From Synergistales bacterium (GTDB lineage Bacteria > Synergistota > Synergistia > Synergistales > Aminobacteriaceae): 31,167 bases of DNA. The stretch is taken from contig BNVH01000041.1 of NCBI GenBank assembly GCA_025997955.1, positions 1-31,167 on the forward strand, read 5' to 3'. Under the pieces are notes generated by a model. That model was given only the letters and a program-made list of their open reading frames with translations, searched no databases and was not told where the DNA came from. Shown one piece after another: positions 8,471 to 16,522 of this stretch. Both the position numbers and the translations under genes were made by a program. Each line of letters begins with the position of its first letter. Position 1 is the first letter of the stretch.

Positions 8471-9569
8471 ATGACACAGGCTAACGTTTCCGTATTGGAA
8501 GAACTGCGAGTCTTAAAACAAGACTTGCAGGACAGTCTTTGACCTGCCCGCGCTGAAATCTCGCGCGGCGGAGCTCGAAGCCGTCACGGCGAGAGCCGAT
8601 TTTTGGACCCGTGAGGGAAACCAAGAGATACTGAAAGAGCTATCGGGCGTAAACGGGCGCCTTGAGGAATGGACGAAAATATGCGGTGAAATAGATGAGC
8701 TTTCCGTCCTTGATGATATACTACGTGAGGCTGACGACGCCGAGCTTCAAAAGGAGTTCGAGGCGCGCGCGGGCGAGCTCAAGAGCGCGTTCTCGAGACG
8801 TCAGTTGTTGCTTCTTTTGAGCGAAGAATATGATCGCTCAAATGCCATCCTGTCCATTCACGCCGGAAGCGGGGGTTTAGACTCTCAGGATTGGGCCGAG
8901 ATGTTGTTGCGCATGTATCTGAGATGGGCCGAGAGAGATGGGTACAAAACCACGATATTAGAGGCTTCATCGGACGAGGAGGCTGGCATAAAAAGCGCCA
9001 CCGTCCTTGTCGAGGGTGAGTATTCTTACGGATATATGAAAGCGGAAAAGGGTGTTCACCGCCTTGTGCGCATTTCGCCTTTCGACTCGGCGCACAGGCG
9101 TCACACCAGTTTTTCGTCCGTTGGGGTAGCGCCGGAATTGCTGGATGACGCGGAAATAGAGATTCGCCCCGAAGACCTCCGCGTGGACACTTTCCGCGCA
9201 AGCGGCGCGGGCGGACAGTACGTCAACAGGACGGACTCAGCGGTGCGCATAACCCACATACCGAGCGGAATTGTGGTAGGCTGTCAAAATGAGCGCTCTC
9301 AGCATATGAACCGTCAAGTCGCTATGCACGTGCTCAAGAGCCGCCTGCACGAAAAAGCCATGCAAGAGCGCAGCGACGAGTTGGAAAAGGTCGTGGGTGA
9401 CAAGAAAGAAAGTACGTGGGGCAGCCAGATACGCTCTTATGTCCTGCATCCATATACATTAGTCAAAGACCATCGTACCGGGACGGAAAAAGGCAATATT
9501 CAAGCTGTTTTAGACGGCGACATAGACGATTTTGTCATGGGTTATCTGCGTTGGCGCAAAAACGGATAA
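8471..9569 (+). CDS. prfB: Peptide chain release factor 2, with programmed +1 frameshift
   Basis: RF2 releases completed peptides at UGA and UAA codons. The coding region is 8471-8539 joined to 8541-9569. The first 23 codons end in CTT followed by an in-frame TGA (8540-8542), and slipping +1 gives CTT-GAC and a continuous 365-residue RF2. The stop-codon recognition tripeptide SPF is at residues 202-204, and the GGQ hydrolysis motif at 247-249 in ASGAGGQYVN. ATG 8471 follows AGGGAG by 10 bases. Without the frameshift the annotation would wrongly begin at 8805 or split the gene. The frameshift is the known autoregulatory device: low RF2 lets ribosomes pause at TGA and shift. Confidence 0.96.
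8529..8543 (+). promoter_or_regulatory. prfB +1 recoding site
   Basis: The slippery CTT-TGA-C at 8537-8543 is the classical RF2 recoding signal. The E. coli site has an AGGGGG SD-like stimulator 3 bases before CTT; here only AGGA (8529-8532) lies 4 bases before it. The stimulator is therefore weaker than the E. coli version, while the slip codon and stop context are intact. Confidence 0.93.
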
Positions 9570-9635
9570 AATTTATAAAAGTATACGCCACAGGAAAAAA
9601 GGGTTTTTAAAATATGAGACTCCGAGGTTGTTAAA

Positions 9636-11411
9636 TTGAAGTTTAAGCAATTTTTTTTATTATCGGTGATTTTCCTTGTGTTGGGCGCGGTGGGTGAGAG
9701 CGCGAGTCATGCGGCTGTTTTTGTGCCAGAACACCCCATATTGGCTGTGAGCAAACTGCGTACGGGAGATAAGGGTTATCTTCTGACCGTAATGAAGGGC
9801 TCAAAGCCGGTTCGCTTGCCCATTGAAATAGTTAGCGTCATATCCGAAAGTGGCAAAAACCGTGCCGGACACGCCGAAAATGCCGTTCTTATTCGTATGT
9901 CTCAGTCGCCTGAAAATAAAAGCGGCTTTATAGCTCAGGGGATGAGCGGCTCTCCTGTCTTTATAGGCGAGCGTCTCATAGGAGCTTTGGGGTCTGGATG
10001 GAATTTTGGAGATCATCGCATGGGTTTAGTGACGCCGATAGACGAAATGATTGATGTTTTTTCTTACGCTGACAAGCCGCTTAAGGTGGGGCGCGCGCGT
10101 TTTCCCTTGGTGTCGTCGCCCGTTTTCGTAGGCGGCTTGAGCGAAAGCGCCGCTCAAAAACTATCCGGCTTGGCGGGCGCGTCTTTTGTGTCCATGCCAT
10201 CAAACGGCGGAGAGTTGCCCTTAGAGACGACGCGTTTCATTCCTGGTGACGCCATAGCGGTGTTCCTCGCGTGGGGCGACGTGGAAGCGGCGGCGGTGGG
10301 CACTGTCACGGCCACGTCTAAAGATGGACGTTTTTTGGCTTTCGGGCATCCTTTCTTAGAGCGCGGGGCGGTGAATTTTCCGGTAGGGCGCGCGTATGTG
10401 CATGATGTCATAAACAGTCAAGTCTTTCCGTTCAAATTGGCGACTCCGGCCTCTATTCTTGGAACGGCCACGCAGGACAGGAGCGCCGGAATAGGCGGAC
10501 GTATGGGGTATTTCACGCCTTCTATATCCGCAACTCTGGCGTTTCAGGATTTAGACGAGTCATCATATACCGGGCGGCTTGCGGCTCCTATATTGAGAAA
10601 TTTTCGTGTTACGCCGGACGCTTTTTTGGCGCATCAGTTATTGGAGGGCGTATACAGCGGATTGTTGGTTGACCTTTGGGGACGAAAGGGGCAGGGGACG
10701 GCGGTCGTGACTCTAAGGATAGACGGACGCGGGCTTACGCGGGGATGGACGCGGAAAAATATGTTTTTTTCCGATTCTTCCATAGAGACACTTGCGCTCA
10801 AAGAGTCCGCCGCCATTATAGGCGCGTTTTTGAGACAGCCGTTTTCCGATGTTTCGCCCATAGGGTTCAGGCTTGAGGTGTCTATGACTCAAGAGCCGAA
10901 AATACTCTTAATAGAGGATGTGTCTGTTTCCCAAGACGCGAAGCCCGGAGACGCGCTTGGCGTAGACGTCACTCTTCGCCCGTATCGTTCCGCGCCTGTA
11001 AAAAAACGGTTTGATTTGATAATCCCAAAGGACGCGGAGGGAAATTGTGAGCTTATTGTGAGAAGCGGCGGAGAGCACCCGCTTCCTCAGCTTGCCGTCG
11101 AGGGGGGCTGGAAGTCCATCAATGGGTTTGAAAGATTTCTTTCCGAGATAGGAGCGGGCGACGCCAATAACGAACTTATAGTCGAACTGAATATCGACGT
11201 CGTATCCGCGAAGAACGCAAAGGGCGCGGACGCGCAAAAACCTCAGTTGTTGTCCGAGGAAAAAGAATATCTTAGCGAGACCAAGGCGCGTCGTATCAAG
11301 GAAGGAACATTGCGTGTTTTTCGGTCTGACTACGTGGTTGACGGTATGATGAAACGTGTCATTACGCTAACCGCTGACAAAAAATCAGATGACGAGAGTA
11401 AAGAAAAGTGA
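9636..11411 (+). CDS. Secreted SpoIVB-type (S55 family) serine peptidase domain protein
   Basis: This 591-residue exported protein has a signal peptide (residues 1-26, ending SASHAA). It is followed by the S55 region: LRTGDKGYLLTVMKG, then QGMSGSPVF at 101-109, whose Ser106 (or Ser104) is the likely nucleophile. LAFGHPF with His238 follows, then a segment LGTATQDRSAGIGGRMG. In B. subtilis SpoIVB the histidine precedes the serine; here the order is reversed, as I recall for the non-sporulation S55 proteins of diderm bacteria. The last 200 residues are beta-rich and may bind envelope partners. TTG 9636 follows GAGG by 8 bases. The stop overlaps tmk. Its role is unknown; given its location it is not a sporulation factor. 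Confidence 0.85.
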   Translation: MKFKQFFLLSVIFLVLGAVGESASHAAVFVPEHPILAVSKLRTGDKGYLLTVMKGSKPVRLPIEIVSVISESGKNRAGHAENAVLIRMSQSPENKSGFIAQGMSGSPVFIGERLIGALGSGWNFGDHRMGLVTPIDEMIDVFSYADKPLKVGRARFPLVSSPVFVGGLSESAAQKLSGLAGASFVSMPSNGGELPLETTRFIPGDAIAVFLAWGDVEAAAVGTVTATSKDGRFLAFGHPFLERGAVNFPVGRAYVHDVINSQVFPFKLATPASILGTATQDRSAGIGGRMGYFTPSISATLAFQDLDESSYTGRLAAPILRNFRVTPDAFLAHQLLEGVYSGLLVDLWGRKGQGTAVVTLRIDGRGLTRGWTRKNMFFSDSSIETLALKESAAIIGAFLRQPFSDVSPIGFRLEVSMTQEPKILLIEDVSVSQDAKPGDALGVDVTLRPYRSAPVKKRFDLIIPKDAEGNCELIVRSGGEHPLPQLAVEGGWKSINGFERFLSEIGAGDANNELIVELNIDVVSAKNAKGADAQKPQLLSEEKEYLSETKARRIKEGTLRVFRSDYVVDGMMKRVITLTADKKSDDESKEK

Positions 11412-12049
11412 CGCAGAGTAATGGTGTATTCATAACTTTAGAAGGTATAGACGGTTGCGGCAAGAGCACTCAGGCTGAGTTGCTAAGCGAATGGCTTTCT
11501 TCTGTCCGCGGTCATTCCGTTATCAAGACTTTTGAGCCGGGAGGCTGGAGCGGCGGTCTTTTATTGCGGCAGCTTTTATTGGACGAAAAAAACGTCATAG
11601 CGCCGGATACTGAGCTATTACTTTTTTTAGCCGACCGCAGCGCTCACATAGATTCTGTCATTTCCCCGGCCATCAGCAAGGGAAAATGGGTCGTGTGCGA
11701 AAGATACACCGATTCTACATTTGCCTACCAGTCTTTTGGGCGAGGGGTAGCGCTTGATAAAATAGAGAGCTTTTTGAGCGTTTGTAAATTTCGCTTGCCT
11801 GATTTGACGATTTTTTTGGATATAGAAGCGCATCTGGCGTCGTCTCGTATAGCGCAAAGGGGAAAGCCTGACCGCATAGAGAGCGGCGCTGACAATGGCT
11901 TTATGGCGCGAGTGGCGCATGGATACAGAGAGCTGGCCAAACGATACGCAAAGCGTATAGTGACAATTGACGCGAACGGCGACGCGCTGAGCGTTGCGGT
12001 ATGTGTGCGAGAGGCTGTCGCGCGTTGTCTTGAGGTTTTTGAGGTTTAA
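11408..12049 (+). CDS. tmk: Thymidylate kinase
   Basis: The enzyme phosphorylates dTMP to dTDP with ATP, the last specific step of dTTP synthesis. The 213-residue product has the P-loop GIDGCGKST near residues 13-21 and the ERYTDSTFAYQSFGRG segment (ERY in place of the usual DRY/DRF). The LID region RIAQRGKPDRIES follows. The start is GTG 11408, overlapping the upstream TGA; no good ATG precedes the P-loop. The linkage tmk-yaaR-holB-ricT resembles the Bacillus tmk-yaaQ-yaaR-holB-ricT order, minus yaaQ. Identity secure. Confidence 0.95.
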   Translation: MTQSNGVFITLEGIDGCGKSTQAELLSEWLSSVRGHSVIKTFEPGGWSGGLLLRQLLLDEKNVIAPDTELLLFLADRSAHIDSVISPAISKGKWVVCERYTDSTFAYQSFGRGVALDKIESFLSVCKFRLPDLTIFLDIEAHLASSRIAQRGKPDRIESGADNGFMARVAHGYRELAKRYAKRIVTIDANGDALSVAVCVREAVARCLEVFEV

Positions 12050-12498
12050 TGGTTATGAAAGTCAAGCGGAGCGGCGAGGGCAAGATAGAGGGAAGCGGCG
12101 GCGGAGAGGCTCGGCGCCGATCTATGTCGGGCGCTGTAGTCGGCGCGCAGCGGTCTTTTGGGACGTCTGTCGAAAACGCCATGGAGGAATTGGAGGTTCG
12201 GGAGCTTTTAGAGAATCTCGGCGTCATATCAGGCAAGTTGACGGTCTTTCCGGCGGAAAATCTGCTTATGGAGTATAGACGGATAATTAAAGAACTTCTA
12301 TCCCGCGCCATGAAGGGATACAATCTTCAAAGAGACCTGAGATGGCGCAGAACCGACCGCAACCTCTACGTTACAATAGAAAAAACCGAGGCCGCCTTAA
12401 AGGAACTTGAGGATGCTTTCAAGCAGGAGGGCGGACGTACCCGTTCTTTACAGCTAATAGAGGAGATTAAAGGGTGTCTGTTGTCGCTCCTTTTTTAG
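12049..12498 (+). CDS. yaaR: YaaR family protein (DUF327)
   Basis: This small helical protein (149 residues) belongs to the YaaR/DUF327 family. The N-terminal 40 residues are basic and glycine-rich. The rest is predicted helix containing the family pattern L.VFPAENLLMEYRRIIKELL and a terminal IEEIKGCLLSLLF resembling the family's I..I.GLLLD end. Molecular function is not established for the family. The case rests on position between tmk and holB, as in Bacillus, plus the pattern. ATG 12049 shares its A with the tmk stop; ATG 12055 is an in-frame alternative better spaced from GAGG. It overlaps holB by 25 bases. Confidence 0.8.
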   Translation: MVMKVKRSGEGKIEGSGGGEARRRSMSGAVVGAQRSFGTSVENAMEELEVRELLENLGVISGKLTVFPAENLLMEYRRIIKELLSRAMKGYNLQRDLRWRRTDRNLYVTIEKTEAALKELEDAFKQEGGRTRSLQLIEEIKGCLLSLLF

Positions 12499-13262
12499 AG
12501 CTCGCGTCTTGGCGAAATATGGAAAACACCCTAAAAATGGGTGATTTTCCTCACTGTTGGGCTACGAGGGCGCCGCTTGATTGGCATCTTCCTCTCTTGG
12601 AGGCTATGGCAAGGCTGATTTTTTGCGACACCGGCACGGCTTGCGGGCATTGCGGGGGCTGTTTGGGGTGGAGCGACGACGTTCATCATCCTGATTTGAC
12701 CGTCGTAGGGGAGTTTGACAAAGCCGGCAATATCGGCGCCTGCCGTGACATGGCGCGTGAACTGTCAATGAAACCCGTATGCGCGCATAGGCGCCTTGGC
12801 GTTGTCTTGGCGGCGGATAAACTGTTGGTTCACGCGGCTAACAGCTTACTAAAAATAGCCGAAGAGCCGCCCGGCCATGCGGTAATTCTTTTTATTATGG
12901 ATGGAGACGGGCTTTTGCCGACGCTGAAAAGCCGCTCTAATTATCTGGTGTTTCATGACGCGGGCGAAGCCAGCGGGCGGCAGACTAATAATGGGCGACC
13001 GCGGGTCGCCCCTACAAGCGAGACGGAGTGGCTGTCTTGGCTTGAGAAAGCGCTCTTGTCTAAGGACGAGATGGATTTGCCGAGTATGTTATCGTCGTGG
13101 AACAAGGACCCCAGCAAAAACCCGGAGTTTGCCATAAAATTAGAAAAACTGCGGCTCCTCATCTCGCAGAAAAAACTTTCTCAAAATATGGCTTGCGATA
13201 TTTTGATTTTGACGCTGAAGGAGGATATTCCTTTTGAGCATATATTTAGCGGTGTTTGGTAA
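12474..13262 (+). CDS. holB: DNA polymerase III delta' subunit (clamp-loader)
   Basis: Delta' is part of the clamp loader that opens the beta sliding clamp. The 262-residue protein keeps the family zinc-binding cysteines (CDTGTACGHCGGC), the HHPDLTVV segment and the helix with NSLLKIAEEPPGHAVILF. The sensor region reads LPTLKSRSNYLVF, where the usual SRC is SRS. No Walker A is present, which is normal for delta'. The start is GTG 12474, 8 bases after AGGAG, overlapping yaaR. A dispersed palindromic repeat has inserted in frame at about 12984-13014, adding residues like NNGRPRVAPTS in a surface linker after the SRS segment. The protein is short for the family (usually above 300), so the collar domain may be reduced. 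Confidence 0.88.
   Translation: MSVVAPFLELASWRNMENTLKMGDFPHCWATRAPLDWHLPLLEAMARLIFCDTGTACGHCGGCLGWSDDVHHPDLTVVGEFDKAGNIGACRDMARELSMKPVCAHRRLGVVLAADKLLVHAANSLLKIAEEPPGHAVILFIMDGDGLLPTLKSRSNYLVFHDAGEASGRQTNNGRPRVAPTSETEWLSWLEKALLSKDEMDLPSMLSSWNKDPSKNPEFAIKLEKLRLLISQKKLSQNMACDILILTLKEDIPFEHIFSGVW
12984..13014. repeat. In-frame palindromic repeat inside holB
   Basis: The element has arms GGGCGACC (12993-13000) and GGTCGCCC (13004-13011) around a GCG loop. It has the same ACTAATA left flank and CCCCTAC right flank as the rpoC-tig palindrome at 1388-1415. Here it lies in coding DNA without breaking the frame. It is two separate copies of one repeat family within 12 kb, differing in the loop. Confidence 0.8.
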
Positions 13263-14547
13263 GCCGCGCTATCTTGGATTTGTAAATATTGAAGAGCCTT
13301 TGCAAAGCCATACTAAATGGATAGTCATCAAGACTCTCAGAGGGCTTGAGATGGGGCTTCTGGGCGGGGCTCTTTCCGTGGAGCAAGAGGCTACATACAG
13401 GCTCGCGTCCTTGAACGACGCGAGCGACGAGCATACCAAGGGGCCTGAGCCTATGTTGCAAGAGGTGGACTTTGTGCAGGCCGCGGACGACGAAAACCTC
13501 AAAGAATACGATGAGCTTAGAGCGGATGAAGACACTGTTCTCGTGCGATCGAGACAGATTTTGAATGATCACAAGCTCAATATGAAGCTCGTAGATGTCG
13601 AGTACACAATGAACCGTAAAAAACTGTTTTTTTATTTTACCGCGGAGCAGCGCATAGACTTTCGCGCTTACGTACGCGACTTGGCCCGCGAGTTTCGCAT
13701 ACGCATAGAAATGCGTCAAATAGGTGTGCGAGACGAGTCAAAAACCGTCTGCGGAATATCGCCTTGCGGACGCCCATGTTGTTGCAGCCAGTGGCTGCAT
13801 AGTTTTACACCGATAAACATACGCATGGTCAAAGAGCAAAACCTTGTGCTCAACCCAACTAAAATATCCGGCATATGCGGCAGGCTTATGTGTTGCATGG
13901 CATATGAGTATTCTACTTATAACACTCTTTGGAAGTCCTTGCCGAGCCCGGGCTCCAAGCTCAAGACCCCACAGGGAAATTATGTCCTTGAGGGAGTGAA
14001 TCTAAAAAACGAATCCGTTAGAGTGAGGCCGCCGGAGGGGCCGGAGATTGACGTGAGAGTGTCGGAGTTCGCGGATTTTAAAGACGCTGTCACTAACGGA
14101 GAGCACTGGGACGGCGAGATGTCTGTTGTGCCAAAACAGGTCTCGCCGCGTCCGCCTGTCCCTGTTCGCTTGTCCTCGCCGCTGCGCGCGTCGTCGCTTG
14201 CCTTGCGCGACGGAAAGCTGAAGCCAGAGAAAATATCACTCGAAGAACACATCGCCAACAGAATAAGCAAAGAGCCAACTAGGAGCGAATCGCATAGGTT
14301 TTCCGTCAAGCGTGAAACTGTCGCTTCCCAAAGCCCAAAACGCGGCAAAAAGCATAAAGACGCTCCTCCGCAACAGGCGGCGCCTCGCGCTCCGGCGGCG
14401 CATAAAGTCGGTGTCGGCGCTCAGCGCGAAGACTTGAGCATTCGCGTAGACCTCATAGATTTAGAGGATGCCATGGCAGCGCCGCAGGAAAAGATAGTTA
14501 GACACAAATCTGCCCGGCGTCGGACGTATCCAAAAACAAGAGAGTAG
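13234..14547 (+). CDS. ricT: RicT/PSP1 family Fe-S protein
   Basis: This is a PSP1-domain protein like B. subtilis YaaT (RicT), which works with RicA/RicF on RNA processing as a complex carrying Fe-S clusters. In this 437-residue protein the PSP1 core spans about residues 80-290. It contains the cysteine-rich ligands: Cys173, Cys178, Cys182-184 (VCGISPCGRPCCC) and Cys215, 220 and 221 (CGRLMCC). The last 150 residues are basic, proline- and alanine-rich and probably disordered. TTG 13234 follows AAGGAGGA by 8 bases, a very strong SD, and overlaps holB by 29 bases. RicT next to holB is conserved across many phyla. Whether RicA and RicF exist in this organism cannot be seen here. Confidence 0.9.
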   Translation: MSIYLAVFGKPRYLGFVNIEEPLQSHTKWIVIKTLRGLEMGLLGGALSVEQEATYRLASLNDASDEHTKGPEPMLQEVDFVQAADDENLKEYDELRADEDTVLVRSRQILNDHKLNMKLVDVEYTMNRKKLFFYFTAEQRIDFRAYVRDLAREFRIRIEMRQIGVRDESKTVCGISPCGRPCCCSQWLHSFTPINIRMVKEQNLVLNPTKISGICGRLMCCMAYEYSTYNTLWKSLPSPGSKLKTPQGNYVLEGVNLKNESVRVRPPEGPEIDVRVSEFADFKDAVTNGEHWDGEMSVVPKQVSPRPPVPVRLSSPLRASSLALRDGKLKPEKISLEEHIANRISKEPTRSESHRFSVKRETVASQSPKRGKKHKDAPPQQAAPRAPAAHKVGVGAQREDLSIRVDLIDLEDAMAAPQEKIVRHKSARRRTYPKTRE

Positions 14548-14594
14548 GGGCGGCAAGTGGGCTGCTTTGTATCAAGGATTAAGGAGAATCATCA

Positions 14595-15539
14595 ATGGCC
14601 TTTTTCGATAAATTAAAAGAAAGTTTAGGCGAAAGCCTTAGAGGCGTCAAGGAGCTATGGAGCGGAGGCATAGCCTCTCTCTTTAGCGGAGGCTCGTTTG
14701 ACGAGTGTTTCTGGGAAAATCTCGAGGAGATGCTAATATCGGGTGACGTGGGCGTTGACCTTTCGGAGGAAATAGTTTCAGACCTCAAAGCAAGAGCTAA
14801 AAGCGCCGGGATAACCGCGAAACGCGACCTCAAGTCCGTATTTGTGTCTATGATCTCGGATCGTCTGTCGTCCGTTGAGGGTATGGGACGTCCATTCGAG
14901 ATAACTCGCCCGCCGCTCGTTCTTCTGATGATAGGCGTCAATGGCAGCGGCAAGACTACGTCGTCGGGTAAATTAGCGTCGCGGTTTTTGGCTCAGGGTA
15001 AAAAAGTGGTCATGGCTGCCGCCGACACGTTCAGAGCCGCCGCCACAGAGCAGTTGCAGCTATGGGGCGAACGCGTAGGCGTTAGAGTTGTGGCGCAAAA
15101 GCAGGGGAGCGACCCAGCCGCCGTGGCGTTTGACGCTTGGCAAGCCGCGAAAGCGTCCTCTGCCGACGTCCTGATTGTGGATACAGCCGGACGGTTGCAC
15201 GCCAAACACAACCTTATGGAAGAATTGCGTAAAATTTACAGGGTCTTGGAGCGCGAGGCCGGCGCGGAGCGCATTCAAGTCGTCTTGGTGTTAGACGCTG
15301 TCATGGGACAGAACGGTCTTGCCCAAGCTGAGACGTTCAACGGCATCTTGCCCTTATCCGCCATTATTTTGGCAAAATACGACAACACCGCTAAGGGCGG
15401 GATAATCCTCAGGATAGCCTCCAATTTGAAAGTTCCGATAAGATATATAGGGCTTGGGGAGGGCGCTCTGGACCTCAGCCCGTTTGACCCAGCTGTTTTT
15501 GCGGCCGCGCTAATGGAATTGGAGGACGACAAAGAATGA
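14595..15539 (+). CDS. ftsY: Signal recognition particle receptor FtsY (NG domain only)
   Basis: FtsY docks SRP-ribosome complexes at the membrane and hydrolyses GTP together with Ffh. The 314-residue product is a short FtsY without an acidic A domain. It has the N helical bundle (1-100), G1 GVNGSGKTT at 114-122, DTFRAAATEQL at 144-154 and DTAGR at 196-200. The closing GLGEGALDLSPFDP motif is at 286-299. The usual TKLDGTAKGG motif here reads AKYDNTAKGG (260-269), so Thr, Leu and Gly are substituted while Lys, Asp and TAKGG remain. ATG 14595 follows AAGGAG by 8 bases. The stop overlaps the next gene (ATGA). Confidence 0.95.
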   Translation: MAFFDKLKESLGESLRGVKELWSGGIASLFSGGSFDECFWENLEEMLISGDVGVDLSEEIVSDLKARAKSAGITAKRDLKSVFVSMISDRLSSVEGMGRPFEITRPPLVLLMIGVNGSGKTTSSGKLASRFLAQGKKVVMAAADTFRAAATEQLQLWGERVGVRVVAQKQGSDPAAVAFDAWQAAKASSADVLIVDTAGRLHAKHNLMEELRKIYRVLEREAGAERIQVVLVLDAVMGQNGLAQAETFNGILPLSAIILAKYDNTAKGGIILRIASNLKVPIRYIGLGEGALDLSPFDPAVFAAALMELEDDKE

Positions 15540-16522
15540 ATTCCCCAAGGGAACGGGCGCTGAAATCTCTCACACCTCGCTCGAGCCTGACCATGCTTTT
15601 GCGCGCGTTTTATCAGGCGATGGTGGATTATTGCGCCATCTTGCCATTAGGTGACAGCAGCTCGGAAAGCCTTATTCTCTTCAATAAAGATCAGCTTGTT
15701 ACGCTGATAGAGCGTGACAGTGAGGATTCTTTGGTCGCCGATATCCCTCGCCTCATCGAAGAGGGGATGTTCAAGCCGGGAGTGACGCAATACCGCGACA
15801 TAGCGGAGCGAGGTTTACCCGTCATATTTATAGAGGAGGACGGAGCTGTCCTGACTACCCTAAAAGAGGCGCAGTCGTCGTACTCCCCAAAATTTCCGGC
15901 TTGGTGGGAGGCTCCCGTTCCGTTCTTGCTGCGAAAAGCCGGTAAACTTTACTCAAACGAAGCGGCCAAAGCCTTGCTTGGAGATGATGAGAGCCGCTTA
16001 TCACGTTCGTTTCCAAGAGATGACAAAGAAGAATTTCTTGTAGAACTCACAAAAGATAAAGACTCGCGCTCTTTTGTGTTTCGCCGCTTGGATGGCGAGG
16101 TTTTTATTATAGAGGAGTGCGACTCGGACGAGGCCAACGATATAGTTTGGTGGGCTGCTACGGGAAGGGCTTGGATAGCGTCTTTGGCCAAGGACGGGCG
16201 CGTTTGTCGCCGCTTCGAAAAACGCGAGATAGAGACCCTCTTGGCGGAGGAGCTTGGGGCTCTCGTATCCGAGAATTCCCTTTTTCCTTGCGAATGGGGC
16301 GGCGAGCGTTTGGGTTATCTTTGTGTGGAAAACAAAAAGCCCCTGAAAGAAGCTCCGAAAGAAAAAAAGCGCGCTCAGCCGCTTAGAAGGGCAGCGCCAA
16401 AAAAGAAAGACGACTCGCTAAGAGACTCCAAAGAGAACGAAACCTTGAGAATACTCGGGCCGCAGGCTATGGGGCTTTTGGCGCCCGGACAAGTGAACGA
16501 GGACTCAAATAAAGATGCGTGA
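15536..16522 (+). CDS. Conserved-context protein of unknown function
   Basis: I do not recognise this 328-residue cytoplasmic protein: no signal peptide and no membrane segment are seen. The N-terminal part (to about residue 120) is acidic and moderately hydrophobic. A segment KAGKLYSNEAAKALLG (about 136-151) looks like the start of a PAS fold, followed by beta-rich text up to about 210. Another compact acidic domain follows. The C-terminal tail (about 270-328) is lysine/arginine-rich and probably unstructured. The ATG overlaps the ftsY stop (ATGA), and the end overlaps the DUF4416 start by 8 bases, so it is translationally coupled to both. A PAS-containing sensor role is only a suggestion. 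Confidence 0.8.
   Translation: MNSPRERALKSLTPRSSLTMLLRAFYQAMVDYCAILPLGDSSSESLILFNKDQLVTLIERDSEDSLVADIPRLIEEGMFKPGVTQYRDIAERGLPVIFIEEDGAVLTTLKEAQSSYSPKFPAWWEAPVPFLLRKAGKLYSNEAAKALLGDDESRLSRSFPRDDKEEFLVELTKDKDSRSFVFRRLDGEVFIIEECDSDEANDIVWWAATGRAWIASLAKDGRVCRRFEKREIETLLAEELGALVSENSLFPCEWGGERLGYLCVENKKPLKEAPKEKKRAQPLRRAAPKKKDDSLRDSKENETLRILGPQAMGLLAPGQVNEDSNKDA

Noticed and set aside
8805..9569. Separate 254-residue gene for a short RF2
   Set aside because: It is only the 3' part of prfB after the +1 frameshift; the complete reading begins at 8471.
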